From contig JAJVII010000022.1 in assembly GCA_022072085.1 (NCBI GenBank), positions 62,001 to 126,000 of the forward strand: 64,000 nucleotides of DNA, written 5' to 3'. The translations under genes were made by a program, and so were the position numbers. Shown piece by piece: positions 7,758 to 17,424 of this stretch. Source of the stretch: Phycisphaerae bacterium. GTDB taxonomy: Bacteria; Planctomycetota; Phycisphaerae; JAJVII01. Under the pieces are notes generated by a model. It saw only the letters and a list, made by a program, of their open reading frames with translations, made no database searches and had not been told where the DNA came from. The first letter of the stretch is position 1. Every line of letters begins with the position of its first letter.

Positions 7758-9947
7758 CTACTGATGCCATTCCTCAACGAACCCAACGTAGAACCTGGCA
7801 TATTCGCGGGCACCCCAGGTCTTGCTGCCGACGATGCCTTCCTGGCCCAGCGAGTCAACCGCAACCACGTAGTAACGCTTCGCGTCGTCGTCCGGGCCGT
7901 TGGCAATTCTGTCGGTGTAAGTCGTCCCCTTGATCGGCTCGGTCGTCAGCAGCGTCACGCCGTTGTAGTCAAATCGGCCTTCCATGCGATATACGCGGTA
8001 GCCAACGATGGTCTTCTCCGGGTTGGCCGACCACCGCAGGTCGGTCTGGCCTTTTCGTTCGCGGCTCTTCAGGTCGGCCACCGGGCCGGGGATGGTCAGG
8101 TAGTACGGGCTCGGCCCGCTCTCGACGCCCAGCCGATTGACCGACGTTACCCGATACGCGAACACGCCGAACTTGTAAGGCTTGCCCTTGTCGTCGCTGT
8201 AGCGAGTGGGCTCCTTGGCGACGTTGGGCTTGGACAGATCGATGCTGATGTCGGTGAAGGCCGGCTGAGCGAGCAGCCTGTCGTTGATCCTGTCGAAATC
8301 GCCGGCGAACTGCCAGATGCCCACCTGCGGTTCCGGCAGCGGGTTGGCCAGTTTGTTCTTGTCGCGGATCGGGCCGTACTGGTCGGTCGAGGAGATGGCC
8401 AATGGGGCCCGATAGACGTTGTAGCCGACGACGTCATCGGCTGGCCTGGACCAGGCCAGCTCGACTTTCTTCGGCGTGATGGCCGACACGACGACATCGA
8501 CGATCACTGGCGGCTGGCTGCGGACCCTGAGACTGGCCGGTCCCTGGGCGCCGGCCTTGTTGGCCGCAGTCAGATAGTAATAACAGGTCGTCCCGACCTT
8601 GGCGGAGCTATCGACGAATTCGGTGTCGGCCGGCTTGGCCTGGCCGATCTTCGCGTAGTCAATCATCCATGGCCTGTCGCCCGTGCCGCGATAGACGTTG
8701 TATCCAGCCACGTCGGCCGACCCGTTGGCCCGCCAGGTGAGTTTGACCGCATCCTTGTCCGAGATCGCCTTTACGTCCGTCGGGGCCGCCGGCAGGGCGT
8801 CATTCGGCGCAGCGTAGTCGGCATAGCGGTATATCCACTCCTGCTGCTCCTTGTTGGTCCGCACCTCCAGCACGAAGATGTTCAGCTCAGGGATGAACAG
8901 CATCAGCGTCCCGCGGACGCTGACCGTCGCGCACGGGACCTTGGCATTCATGTCCATCCACATCCGCTTGGCCGGGTCGAACGCCCAGGTCTCCAGCATG
9001 TCCGGCACCTTGGTCGGCGTCTTGTCGTCCGGGTCGATGCCGTCCTTGTAGGTCATCGCCACGCACAGGACCACCTTGTGCAGCGGGTCGTAGGCCATCA
9101 CTGCGCCGTCGCGGACCTCTGGCGGGTGTGGGGTCAGCTCCAGGCCCTGCCACTCGTTCTTGCGAAGGTCGTAGATCCACGTCCGCGGGTCCTTGCCGTT
9201 CTGGCTGCCGAAGGAGACGAACTGCCGGTTGGCCGGGTCGTAGGCGAAGCCGAAGGTGTTCCGTTCCGGCGGCTCGTTCTTGGCGTTCATCATCGCCCAT
9301 GTGTTCGTGTAGAGGTCGTAGACGGCAGTGCCCCAGCGGACGCCCTCGCCCTGGCAGACGACGGTGATGTCGTTGTCGGTGTCGTATGCCGCGCCTCGCA
9401 TCGGGCCGGGCGTGGGCTCCGGCCGCGGCCGCATGTTCCGCCACTGGTTGGTCGCGTAGTCGTAGGTCCACGCCGACGATTGCATCTGGTAAACCTCCCG
9501 CCGCCACTGCCAGCCGTGGCTGGCCGAGAACGAAGGGAACCGCACGTATCGCCGGCTGGCGGTGTCGAATACCTGGTCGCGGTTGCAGCACGCCCCTGGC
9601 GGGCGGTAGTTCGGCTCCATCAGCTTGAAGACGTTGGAGACAGGGTTGTAGACCCACATCTCGGAGTTCTGCTCCCCGCCGCCGCCGTTGTTGTGTCCGC
9701 CCCAGCGGAGGATCACCTTGGCGTAGGGATCGTAGGCCCAGGCGCCTTCGTAGCCCATCCGCGGGTTCTTCGGGCTGCCCGGTAGCGGCGTCCGCTTATA
9801 CCAGACGCCCGGCTTGACGGCCGCCGGGTCCAGCGGCCCTGCGCCGACCGTGGCTGCTTCGCCGGGGCCCTCAACCGCCGACGGCGTCGCTGCATCGGCA
9901 ACGGCCATCAGCAGTCCTACCAGACAGCCGAGCACTGCGGTTCGCAT
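7758..9947 (-). CDS. Secreted kelch-type propeller protein with FnIII repeats
   Basis: The 729-residue product starts at the ATG at 9947 (GAGAGG eight bases upstream), ten codons inside the longest frame, which gives a clean signal peptide (MRTAVLGCLVGLLMAVADA). Residues about 45-330 contain kelch-like blades (WAYDPYAKVILRWGGHNNG, TWIYDLRKNEWQGL and others in which YD, N.W and G recur). Three fibronectin type III modules follow, with signatures VKLTWRANGSADVAGYNVYR, VELAWSRPADDVVGYNVYR and TDLRWSANPEKTIVGYRVYR. The last ends in RYYVVAVDSLGQEG, nearly the same as the end of the gene at 17425-20928. It is probably an extracellular binding or structural protein; no catalytic site is visible. Integrase remnants lie on both sides. 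Confidence 0.85.
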   Translation of the reverse strand: MRTAVLGCLVGLLMAVADAATPSAVEGPGEAATVGAGPLDPAAVKPGVWYKRTPLPGSPKNPRMGYEGAWAYDPYAKVILRWGGHNNGGGGEQNSEMWVYNPVSNVFKLMEPNYRPPGACCNRDQVFDTASRRYVRFPSFSASHGWQWRREVYQMQSSAWTYDYATNQWRNMRPRPEPTPGPMRGAAYDTDNDITVVCQGEGVRWGTAVYDLYTNTWAMMNAKNEPPERNTFGFAYDPANRQFVSFGSQNGKDPRTWIYDLRKNEWQGLELTPHPPEVRDGAVMAYDPLHKVVLCVAMTYKDGIDPDDKTPTKVPDMLETWAFDPAKRMWMDMNAKVPCATVSVRGTLMLFIPELNIFVLEVRTNKEQQEWIYRYADYAAPNDALPAAPTDVKAISDKDAVKLTWRANGSADVAGYNVYRGTGDRPWMIDYAKIGQAKPADTEFVDSSAKVGTTCYYYLTAANKAGAQGPASLRVRSQPPVIVDVVVSAITPKKVELAWSRPADDVVGYNVYRAPLAISSTDQYGPIRDKNKLANPLPEPQVGIWQFAGDFDRINDRLLAQPAFTDISIDLSKPNVAKEPTRYSDDKGKPYKFGVFAYRVTSVNRLGVESGPSPYYLTIPGPVADLKSRERKGQTDLRWSANPEKTIVGYRVYRMEGRFDYNGVTLLTTEPIKGTTYTDRIANGPDDDAKRYYVVAVDSLGQEGIVGSKTWGAREYARFYVGFVEEWHQ

Positions 9948-10395
9948 GGGTCGCCTCTCTCGTTCGAATGGTGGCACAGCGTTTCAGGCTGTGTCACGAG
10001 TTGGAGGACTGGTGACACTTACGCAGATACTACCTCCAAGCCGGCCAAAGGCAATTCGCTTCCACCGATTCACAGGCGTCGGCATGGACACGCGGGTCGC
10101 CGGGTCGTCAGATGACCAGACGCTCTGTCGGGAGCGGCTGGGCCGTCTGCTGAAGACCTACTACCGCAACGCGGCCCGATCTGATCCGACGAGTCCACGA
10201 GCGTTTCCGCTGTCAATAACGGACGCTGGCGGTCTGACGACGTGCTGTAAGTGGGTGTTCTGGCTTGGAGGTCGGGCGGGAATCGGAAGCGCCGCCGGCC
10301 GGAACTTCTCCCAGAAGGCCCCTCATCGTGTGAAGCGGCAGCGATCGCGCCCCCCGCCACGCATGGCCTTCCCCGGGGAAAGCCTTCCCCGGGCT
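9948..10395. other. Intergenic stretch holding a second integrase remnant
   Basis: These 448 bases separate two genes read on the minus strand. On the plus strand, positions 10123-10176 encode LCRERLGRLLKTYYRNAA, which looks like the C-terminal end of the same integrase family as the remnant at 7304-7531. No start or complete frame is attached, and the frame runs on past the expected stop. Apart from this I see no gene, no strong promoter and no terminator. Confidence 0.45.
10123..10176 (+). pseudogene. C-terminal fragment of an integrase/transposase
   Basis: Eighteen codons read LCRERLGRLLKTYYRNAA, a close match to the LGGLLxxYYRxAA tail I associate with planctomycete integrase-core transposases. 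No other part of the gene is present. It points away from the remnant at 7304-7531, and the two bracket the kelch/FnIII gene. The short length makes the call tentative. Confidence 0.4.
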
Positions 10396-11118
10396 TCATT
10401 GTTGCGATGCCGACGCTTCCCGCCGCTTCCGCACCCGGTCCTTCACAAAGAACGGGGCATACCACAGCAGCATCAGCCCGATGCCGATGGCCGCCAGCGC
10501 CGCGATGTACCACGGCCACGGGCCCAGGCCATTGATGATCGTTCCGTGCGCCGGGGCGTGGGCGAGGTAGCCGTAGTTGCCTCCGGTCAGCCAGTTGACC
10601 CCCGCGGCAGCGAGCATCCAGACGACCAGCCAGCCGGCCGCCCGGACGATCGAGCCCGGCTGCGGGCGCATCTTCATCCCCAGCGTCAGCACCGCCACCG
10701 CCGTCACCGGCCCGCCGTGGGCGATGACGAAGGCGATGAACCAGGGCGAGGGGAAGTTGGCCTGGAGGTCCGGCGTGAGCAGGCCGGGCAGGGCCCCAGC
10801 CAGCGTCCAGAAGTAGGTCAGCTCGTAACTCCACCGCGCCCGCCAGACCAGGGCAATTGCCGCCAGGAAGTTGGACAGGTCGCAGGGGTCCAGCGGCAGC
10901 GAGCCGCGCCAGGTCAGGTCGCCGTCGGCGTATTCCAGGACGTGGATCAGCACGCGGTTGAGCACCAGCGCCGCCGCCAGCGTCCAGGCGACGGCCCGCG
11001 TCGCGCGGCCGGGGCCTGCCGATCGCACCCACGCTATCAGTGCTGCCGACAGCACGGCCGTCAGCGCGATGGCCGCCAGGTGCGAGGGCCCGAACAGAAC
11101 GAAGGCCTCAGCCAGCAC
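10396..11118 (-). CDS. YwaF/TIGR02206-type integral membrane protein
   Basis: The 240-residue product is almost wholly hydrophobic, with six or seven helices. Conserved-looking patches are LPLDPCDLSNFLAAIALVWR, FWTLAGALPGLLTPDL and WFIAFVIAHGG, which resemble the YwaF/TIGR02206 family of unknown function. The C-terminus is basic (VRKRREASASQQ). The chosen start is the GTG at 11118, with AGGAG ten bases upstream. A GTG at 11139 that overlaps the stop of the preceding gene is also possible and would add seven residues. Tight coupling to the gene before it suggests one operon, but not a role. Confidence 0.75.
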   Translation of the reverse strand: MLAEAFVLFGPSHLAAIALTAVLSAALIAWVRSAGPGRATRAVAWTLAAALVLNRVLIHVLEYADGDLTWRGSLPLDPCDLSNFLAAIALVWRARWSYELTYFWTLAGALPGLLTPDLQANFPSPWFIAFVIAHGGPVTAVAVLTLGMKMRPQPGSIVRAAGWLVVWMLAAAGVNWLTGGNYGYLAHAPAHGTIINGLGPWPWYIAALAAIGIGLMLLWYAPFFVKDRVRKRREASASQQ

Positions 11119-11135
11119 GACGGGGACACTCCTGA

Positions 11136-11588
11136 TCACATGCCGCAGAACTTCCGCCCGCCCTTGCGCAGCCGGCGCGACAGGTCGGCCTCGCGGTCGC
11201 GATCGAACGGCGGGCGGGCCGTCCGCGCCAGCTCGTCTACGACCGGCGCCAGGGCCGCCAGCACGGCGCAGACCGGCTCGGCGCTCACGTGGCCCAGGTT
11301 GTCGTGGATGCTGTGGTGCTGCCACCGCCCGCCGGGCATGTTGTCGCGGCCGAAGTTGGCCGTCGGCACGCCCATGACGGCGAAGGGGAACCCGCTTCGC
11401 AGCGAGGTGCAAGGGAAGGTCTCGATGCGGGTGTCCAGGCCGGCCGACTCGAACTCGGCGGCCATGAAGTCTGCTGCCCGGCGCTCGCCGGCGGTTCCGG
11501 CGCGGCGCTCGCCGATCTGCCGGCACAGGACGCGCCAGTCGGCGCGGAGTCGGTCGGCGTCGGGGGCGTATCGCTGCCTGCTGCTCAT
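11136..11588 (-). pseudogene. M28-type aminopeptidase with the catalytic core deleted
   Basis: The 150-residue frame begins like an M28 peptidase: VLCRQIGERRAGTAGERRAA followed by FMAAEFESAGLDTRIETF. It then passes at about residues 64-66 to what looks like the end of the family (GVPTANFGRD, WQHHSIHDNLGHVSAE). Only the last zinc-binding region (His91/His92) remains; the H-D-E metal centre of the middle domain is gone. M28 enzymes of this kind are usually 400 residues or more, so some 250 residues or more seem lost in frame. Start chosen at 11588, with GGAGG four bases upstream. It sits 27 bases after the lyase-like gene. It may still be made, but it cannot be a normal peptidase. Confidence 0.6.
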
Positions 11589-11615
11589 GGTTCCTCCGCG
11601 CACGCAGGCGCGACG

Positions 11616-14537
11616 CTACTTGATCTCGACGACGTTGCTCAGGTCGCTGATCGCGGTGATCGGACCGACCTGGGCGGCGCTGCGGACGGCGGCATACTTG
11701 AGTTTGGCGCCGGTCGGCAGCTTGAGCGTCATCGACATGCGGCCGCCCGCGGCGCCCGGCTGGATGGCCAGTTCGCCGGCGATCGGGGTCATCCACCAGT
11801 TGGCCAGCGTCTTGCCTTCCTCGTCGGTCTTGACTTCGTTGGCCAGCGGCTTGTCGGCGAGCTTGGCGAAGAACTTCACGCTCGACGCCCCCGCGACCCC
11901 GCCGGTCGGAGCGGTCCAGGTCAGCGTGACGGTGTCGCCTTCGACGGTGGCGGCCAGGTCGGCGATGGCGGCGGCCGGCTTGGGCGTGCCGTGGATCATG
12001 CGATACCAGCGGGCCCACATGTGCGTCTGGCTGTCGCGCATGCCGAACTCGCTCCAGTACTTGCCCGCGCCGGTGCCGGTGCGGTAGATGGGCCATTCTT
12101 TGTTGCCCGGCTGGAGCGATTCGTCCAGCAGCTTGCAGGCGAAGTCGAGGAACTTGTCGTCGCCGGTGAACAGGTAGGCCCAGGTGTTGGCGTTGCAGCA
12201 GGAGTTGTTCTGCTTCCAGCCCTTGCCGGCGTCCTTGTCGTTCGCGTCGGCCTTGGCTTTGAAGCCGAGCGATCCGAGTTCGTGCGTCCGCATCGTGGCC
12301 ATCATCAGCGCGACCAGCCGGTCGCGGGCCTCCTGGTCGTCGGGGAACATCGTGCAGTACTGGCCCAGCGAGTCCACGCCCATGCCGAGCATGAACTCCT
12401 GGAAGTTCGGCTGGCCGTAGCCGCGGAACCCCGTCGCCGGGTCCTGGGCCGGGCGTTTCGGGTCGCCCTTGAACCAGGCCAGGTCGTTCCTGACGTTGGC
12501 GACGTACTGCTCGTCGCCGAACTCGCGGATCATGTCCAGGTTGCTCCACATGGTGATCGCGAAGCTGCGCATGTGCCACGGGGCGACCTTGGCGAAATCG
12601 TCATGGCTGGTCCGGATGCTGTCGCGGATGAAATCCAGCCCCGTCAGGTAGTAGAAGAACAGCGAGCCGCTGGTGTAGTAGTGGCTGGACTCGCCCTTCT
12701 GGTGGCCGTATCCGCCGCCGTGGGCCGGCACGTCCATCAGCTCGCGGACGCACAGTTCGGCCTCGTCGAAGAATGCCCGATTGTTCGTGCGGGCCCAGTT
12801 GGCGACCAGGCAGTAGGGGATGTCCAGCTCCATGTACTGCCCGAAGCCGCGCCAGCCGCGTTTGGACGTGTCGCCGAAGTGCCACACGCCGAAGTAGTCC
12901 ATCTTCTCCCGTTCGATCCGCAGCGAACTGTCGCGGGCGATGTTGACGTTGGGGTTCACGCCTTCCTTGACCGCGGTCAGCGCCCAGTCCTCGTAGCGGG
13001 CGAAGTCCTTGCGGTTCTCGGGCATCAGGAACGTGTTGAACGCCCCGGTCGCGCAGTAGTATTCCTTCGGCGCCACCGCCATCAGCGGGGCGTTGAAGCG
13101 GGCGCTGTCGGCCTCGCCTGACTTGGCGCCGGTCGGCCCGCCGAAGCTGAACAGCAGCTCGTGCGTCTTGTGGACGTGGCCGACGAAGACGTGGTTGTAG
13201 CTGTGGTCGCTCCACTCGTGGGGCCACAGGCCCATCCGCAACCGCCCGTCGGCTGACACCTCGATGGCCTTGGGATACATCTGCCACAGCCAGCGCAGCG
13301 CGACGGTCGTCGGACCGACCTGTACCCATCCGGCGGCGCGGTCGGCCTGGAGCAGTTCCTTGCCCGCGGCGTCGTAGAGCTTGTAGCCGCGGAAATTGCA
13401 GCCGACGTAGCTCTGCGTGTTGGTCAGGGCCGCATAGAGGCTCGGCTCGAATTCCCAGAACGCCTTGTCGCGGGCCTCGGCCGGGGCGTTCTTCTTCATC
13501 CATTCGGCGTTGGCCTTGATCGCCGGATCGACGAGCTTCCCGTCGCCGCCCTGCCACATCCAGCCTGCTGAGCTGTCCTGGTAGAGCTTGCCGGCGGCCA
13601 GCTCATGCGCGCCGACCGACGGGTCGCCGCCGATCAGGGCGGCTGCGCCCGCCTGCTTGCTCAGCGGCAGCAACAGGCTGACGTCCTTCACCTCGACGTT
13701 GCCTTCGACCTTGGCCAACTCGCGGGCGCGGGCGGCGTCCTGCCAGCTCCGCTGGTCGGTCGCGGTGAACGTCTTGCCGTCGAGGTTGCGGACGGTGAAG
13801 TAGACGCGGGCGTCGCGCCGCCCGGCGTAGAAGTGATACCAGCAGGTGAACCCGAGCTTGTACTTGTCGTTGGCCTGCATCTCGCCGGTCGCCCGCACCA
13901 CGGTCCGCAGCGGGCCGGCTTCGACCACTTCCAGTCTGTAGCCGTCGGCCAGGTCGGTTTGGCTGGTGCGGGTCTTGCCGGCGACGTCGGTGATGCTCAG
14001 CCCGCCGACCGGACCGGCCAACTGCTCTTTACCCTCAACGACGACCGAGCTGAACAGGTCGAACTTCTTCGCGTTGAGCTTGAAGAGGGCCGCGCCGGTG
14101 TCAATTGTGATCGCGTCGGGCGACTGCTTGACGGTGATGACCCTCGGCCCGCCCATGGCCGGGGACACGGTCGGCGGCGCGGCCGCCATGGCCGCCGGAC
14201 CCGGATGCAGTGTGTAGGTCGCCGATCCGCTGGCCTTGAGGTTCTCGGCCTGGAAATCGACCAGCACCCACTTGACGCTGCCGTCGGGCCAGTGGGCCAG
14301 CACACGCGTCTGGAGCGGAACGGCCTTGCCCGCGGCGTCGGTCAGCGCGAAGCTCGATCCCTTGGCCACAACGCCCTGGGCGAAGGGCACGCCGGTGGTC
14401 ACCGGCGCCCCGACACGGTCCACGCCGGCCGACTCGGCGACCGTGAGCGGGATGGACGAATTGCCCGCGACACCGGGCCGGTCGCAGCCGGCGAGGGCGA
14501 GAAAGGCGACGGCCAGGCAGGTCAGGATGCGATGCAT
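11616..14537 (-). CDS. Exo-rhamnogalacturonan-lyase-like (PcRGLX/YetA) lipoprotein
   Basis: The 973-residue protein has a lipoprotein signal (VAFLALAGC). Its N-terminal part matches the RIFT-barrel domain of the PcRGLX/YetA family (VPFAQGVV, QTRVLAHWPDGSVKWVLVDF). A middle beta-rich region and a helical toroid follow (GYGHQKGESSHYYTSGSLFF, DDQEARDRLVALM). The last 90 residues or so resemble an FnIII-type module (VEGDTVTLTWTAPTGG). Characterised relatives cleave rhamnogalacturonan or similar pectin chains (PL26-like); the actual substrate here is unknown. It is divergent from the NHL-type gene at 14740 and is the first gene of a short minus-strand operon. AAGGAG precedes the ATG. Confidence 0.7.
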   Translation of the reverse strand: MHRILTCLAVAFLALAGCDRPGVAGNSSIPLTVAESAGVDRVGAPVTTGVPFAQGVVAKGSSFALTDAAGKAVPLQTRVLAHWPDGSVKWVLVDFQAENLKASGSATYTLHPGPAAMAAAPPTVSPAMGGPRVITVKQSPDAITIDTGAALFKLNAKKFDLFSSVVVEGKEQLAGPVGGLSITDVAGKTRTSQTDLADGYRLEVVEAGPLRTVVRATGEMQANDKYKLGFTCWYHFYAGRRDARVYFTVRNLDGKTFTATDQRSWQDAARARELAKVEGNVEVKDVSLLLPLSKQAGAAALIGGDPSVGAHELAAGKLYQDSSAGWMWQGGDGKLVDPAIKANAEWMKKNAPAEARDKAFWEFEPSLYAALTNTQSYVGCNFRGYKLYDAAGKELLQADRAAGWVQVGPTTVALRWLWQMYPKAIEVSADGRLRMGLWPHEWSDHSYNHVFVGHVHKTHELLFSFGGPTGAKSGEADSARFNAPLMAVAPKEYYCATGAFNTFLMPENRKDFARYEDWALTAVKEGVNPNVNIARDSSLRIEREKMDYFGVWHFGDTSKRGWRGFGQYMELDIPYCLVANWARTNNRAFFDEAELCVRELMDVPAHGGGYGHQKGESSHYYTSGSLFFYYLTGLDFIRDSIRTSHDDFAKVAPWHMRSFAITMWSNLDMIREFGDEQYVANVRNDLAWFKGDPKRPAQDPATGFRGYGQPNFQEFMLGMGVDSLGQYCTMFPDDQEARDRLVALMMATMRTHELGSLGFKAKADANDKDAGKGWKQNNSCCNANTWAYLFTGDDKFLDFACKLLDESLQPGNKEWPIYRTGTGAGKYWSEFGMRDSQTHMWARWYRMIHGTPKPAAAIADLAATVEGDTVTLTWTAPTGGVAGASSVKFFAKLADKPLANEVKTDEEGKTLANWWMTPIAGELAIQPGAAGGRMSMTLKLPTGAKLKYAAVRSAAQVGPITAISDLSNVVEIK

Positions 14538-14739
14538 GGCAAACTCCTTGCTCCGATGGGTGGGCGTCGTGAGGCCGCGTGCGACAATGGCGAGAGCCTA
14601 TTCTGCACGCAAGGCGGGCAGGGTGCAATCGCTCACCCGCAGAAAGCGTGAACTCGGTCCTTGCGGAACGGGGCGGGGTCTGTTCCAGTGAAGCGAAATC
14701 ATGCAGGCCGGTCATGCCAGCCGCCAAGGGAGACAGTTC

Positions 14740-17385
14740 ATGCGACAGGTTGCTGCGATCGCATTGACGTTGTGCTTGGCCTGTTCGGCTACCGCGGGCG
14801 AGGCGACCTTCACTGCCGGGCCGACGGCGACGCGGACCGGCCAGGGCGTGCGGATCGATTTCGCCGTCAGCGGACCGACCGACGTGGCCGTCTTCATCCA
14901 GGATGCCGGGGGCGGGATCGTCCGCCACCTGACAGCCGGCGTGCTCAAGGCGGAGCCGGACTTCGACTCGCCGCCGCCGCTGCGGGGGGGGCTGACCCAG
15001 TCGATGGTCTGGGACGGGCGGGCCGACTACAACGGCGACCCCGGCCCCGGGCCGTTCCAGGTTCGCGTCGCCCTGGGGCTGGGGGCGACAATGGACAAGG
15101 TGCTGATCGATTCCAACTCGGACCTCTCCAACGTGCAGTCGCTGGCCGTCGGCGGCGACGGGACGCTCTATGTCGTCGCCGGCGCCGGCGGCACCGGCCC
15201 GGTCTGGAGTGGGCAGATCATGGTTGCGCTGGACCGCGACGGCCGATACCTCCGCCAGATCATGCCGTTCCCGGCGGGGCTGTCGGCCGATCAGGTGAAG
15301 GGCTTCGACGTGGTCGAACTGGACGGTCGCCCCGCGCCGCTCGTCCACAACATCTCCAACCGTAGCTTCTACGCCTCGTCGGTCCCGCGCAAGGCGGGCA
15401 TGGCCGTCACGCCCGACGGCGTGATCCTGACGATGGTTCCCGGCTGCAACCTGGGGGCGCTGGACGCGCGCGGCGGCGCGCCGTGGGGTCGCTATGTCGG
15501 CCCGAGCCTCCAGCCCAAAGTCGCTCGCGCCAGGCTGACCCGCCGGCCCTTCGTCGCCGCATCTTCCGATGGCAAGTGGGCCTTCGTCAGCGGGCTGGTG
15601 GACGAGAAGATGGACGCGAAGAACATGCCGCGTCCCAACGTCGCCAACGCCGTCTATCGCGTCCCGCTGCCGGCCCGCTCGCCGGCAGAGCCGTTCTTTG
15701 GCGACCCGGCTGCCGCCGGCGCCGACGAGATCCACCTCGGCGGGCCGCCGCACGGTCTGGCCTGTGACGGCAAGGGCCACCTGCTCATCGCCGACACCGC
15801 CAACGGTCGCGTCGTCGTGGTCAACGAGTCCGACGGCAAGTTCGTCTCGCAGTTCAAGGTCGAGGCCGGCATCCCCGACCCCAAGGCCAAAGGCGACAAG
15901 CCCCGCGCCTCCGACAACGACTCCGGGCCCGACTGCGTTGCGGTCGACCGCGGCGGCGGCGCGGTCTACGTCACGCGGCTGACCGGCGCGGGCAGCGTCG
16001 AGCTGATCAAGTACGCCGACATCAGCAGCGGCAAGGCCGTCGCCCGGATGCCTGCCGGTCGATCGGGCAACCCCGACTTCCCCTGGCTGTTGGCGGTGGA
16101 CGGGTCGGCCAGGCCGACGGTCATCTGGCTGGGCGGCGATGGCGGGTCGCTGCTGCGGATCGAGGACGCTGGCGACGCGTTCGGCAAGGCCGTCGACGTC
16201 GCCAGGCATGCCACGGGCAACGCCGCGTTCGTGGATCTCTCGGTGGACCGCGTTCGCGACGAGGTCTACACCCGCTGCGGCATGGGCTCGGGCAGCTACT
16301 GGTGGTTCCGCGTCAACGACCTGACGGGGCAGGTCGACAAGGTGACGCTGGGTCCGGTGCCCGGAGCGGCCGGTTCGCAGATGGTCCCTGCGCCCGACGG
16401 GTCGCTCTACTGCCCGGCCTATCCCTATCACATCCTGCGGTTCAGCCGCGAGGGCAAACCGATGCCCTGGTCGACGCAGACGCCCTATCCAAAGGCGGGC
16501 GAGGAGGCCGGCAAGGGCGACAAGAAGTTCGACGTCAAGGCGATGCCCCACGGCCGCTACGCCCCCGTGAGCATGACGTTCCTGACGCACACCATCGGCG
16601 TGCGACACGACGGGCATGTCTTCGTCTTCGAGCCGGCTCATCCCGGCGACCGGCCGCCCAAGATGCTGATGGAGTACGACCCGCAGGGCAACCCCGTCGC
16701 CGGGCCGATCATCTGGAAGGTCTCCGACAGCGCGGTTGGGCCGAAGTTCGACCCGCAGGGCAACATCTACATCGCCGAGCAGGTTCGACCGCTCGACCAG
16801 CCCTATCCGCCCGAGTTCGCGTCCATTGTGGGCAAGGTGGAGCTTCAGAAGACCTACCTCGAGGGACTGAAGGACAGCATCCCGAGCATGTACGGCAGCA
16901 TCGTCAAGTTCTCGCCCAGGGGAGGCATGATCGGCGTCCCCGGCGAGGATCCCTGGACGGCGAAGTTCCCCGACGGGCCTAAGCTCGACCCGTCGCTCAA
17001 GACGGTTGAGGCGGCCAGCTACCACGGCCACCGCAACTTTCCGGTCAAGGTGACCGGGGCGCTGTGGATGCACATGGGCATCAGCCACGTGGACATGATC
17101 GCCTGCAATTGCGAGAACACGCGGTTCGACGTGGACGAGTTCGGCCGCGTGTGGTATCCCGACCTCGTCCGTTTCCGCGTCTACGTCCTGGACACCAACG
17201 GGCACGAGATTGCGCACTTCGGCCGCTACGGCAACGCCGACACGACCGACGAACTGTCGTTCAGTTGGCTGATCGGCGTTGCCGCCACCGACCGCCACCT
17301 CTACACCGGCGACAGTCTCAATCGACGCCTGCTGCGGGCGAAACTAACCTACGCCGTCGAGAAGACGGTGGACGTGCCGAAGTGA
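14740..17385 (+). CDS. Secreted NHL/SMP-30-type beta-propeller protein
   Basis: The start was placed at 14740 (AGGGAG upstream) rather than 14701, because this gives a normal signal peptide (MRQVAAIALTLCLACSATAG). The 881-residue product opens with a beta-sandwich region (VRIDFAVSGPTDVAVFIQD). It continues with propeller blades of the NHL/gluconolactonase kind: VQSLAVGGDGTLYVVAGAGG, GLACDGKGHLLIADTANGR, CVAVDRGGGAVYVTRL, FDPQGNIYIAEQV, VDEFGRVWYPDLVRFRVYV. No catalytic residues are obvious. The divergent neighbour is a pectin-lyase-like lipoprotein, so a part in polysaccharide handling is possible but unproven. Confidence 0.8.
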   Translation: MRQVAAIALTLCLACSATAGEATFTAGPTATRTGQGVRIDFAVSGPTDVAVFIQDAGGGIVRHLTAGVLKAEPDFDSPPPLRGGLTQSMVWDGRADYNGDPGPGPFQVRVALGLGATMDKVLIDSNSDLSNVQSLAVGGDGTLYVVAGAGGTGPVWSGQIMVALDRDGRYLRQIMPFPAGLSADQVKGFDVVELDGRPAPLVHNISNRSFYASSVPRKAGMAVTPDGVILTMVPGCNLGALDARGGAPWGRYVGPSLQPKVARARLTRRPFVAASSDGKWAFVSGLVDEKMDAKNMPRPNVANAVYRVPLPARSPAEPFFGDPAAAGADEIHLGGPPHGLACDGKGHLLIADTANGRVVVVNESDGKFVSQFKVEAGIPDPKAKGDKPRASDNDSGPDCVAVDRGGGAVYVTRLTGAGSVELIKYADISSGKAVARMPAGRSGNPDFPWLLAVDGSARPTVIWLGGDGGSLLRIEDAGDAFGKAVDVARHATGNAAFVDLSVDRVRDEVYTRCGMGSGSYWWFRVNDLTGQVDKVTLGPVPGAAGSQMVPAPDGSLYCPAYPYHILRFSREGKPMPWSTQTPYPKAGEEAGKGDKKFDVKAMPHGRYAPVSMTFLTHTIGVRHDGHVFVFEPAHPGDRPPKMLMEYDPQGNPVAGPIIWKVSDSAVGPKFDPQGNIYIAEQVRPLDQPYPPEFASIVGKVELQKTYLEGLKDSIPSMYGSIVKFSPRGGMIGVPGEDPWTAKFPDGPKLDPSLKTVEAASYHGHRNFPVKVTGALWMHMGISHVDMIACNCENTRFDVDEFGRVWYPDLVRFRVYVLDTNGHEIAHFGRYGNADTTDELSFSWLIGVAATDRHLYTGDSLNRRLLRAKLTYAVEKTVDVPK

Positions 17386-17390
17386 TGCGC

Positions 17391-17413
17391 GAAGAGGTGT
17401 CTGACACCTCTTC
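17391..17413. terminator. Bidirectional hairpin between convergent genes
   Basis: A perfect 11-base inverted repeat, GAAGAGGTGTC, with one base between arms and TTC after it, fills most of the 39 bases between the stops of the plus-strand propeller gene and the minus-strand HEAT gene. It has no T-run, so Rho-independent activity is uncertain, but its position suits a two-way terminator. Confidence 0.5.
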
Positions 17414-17424
17414 TTCAATCGACA

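Noticed and set aside
14101-17298. A 1065-residue antisense frame across the propeller gene
   Set aside because: It is a GC-skew shadow: its sequence is Arg/Gly/Val/His rich without domains, while the plus-strand frame has a signal peptide and propeller motifs.
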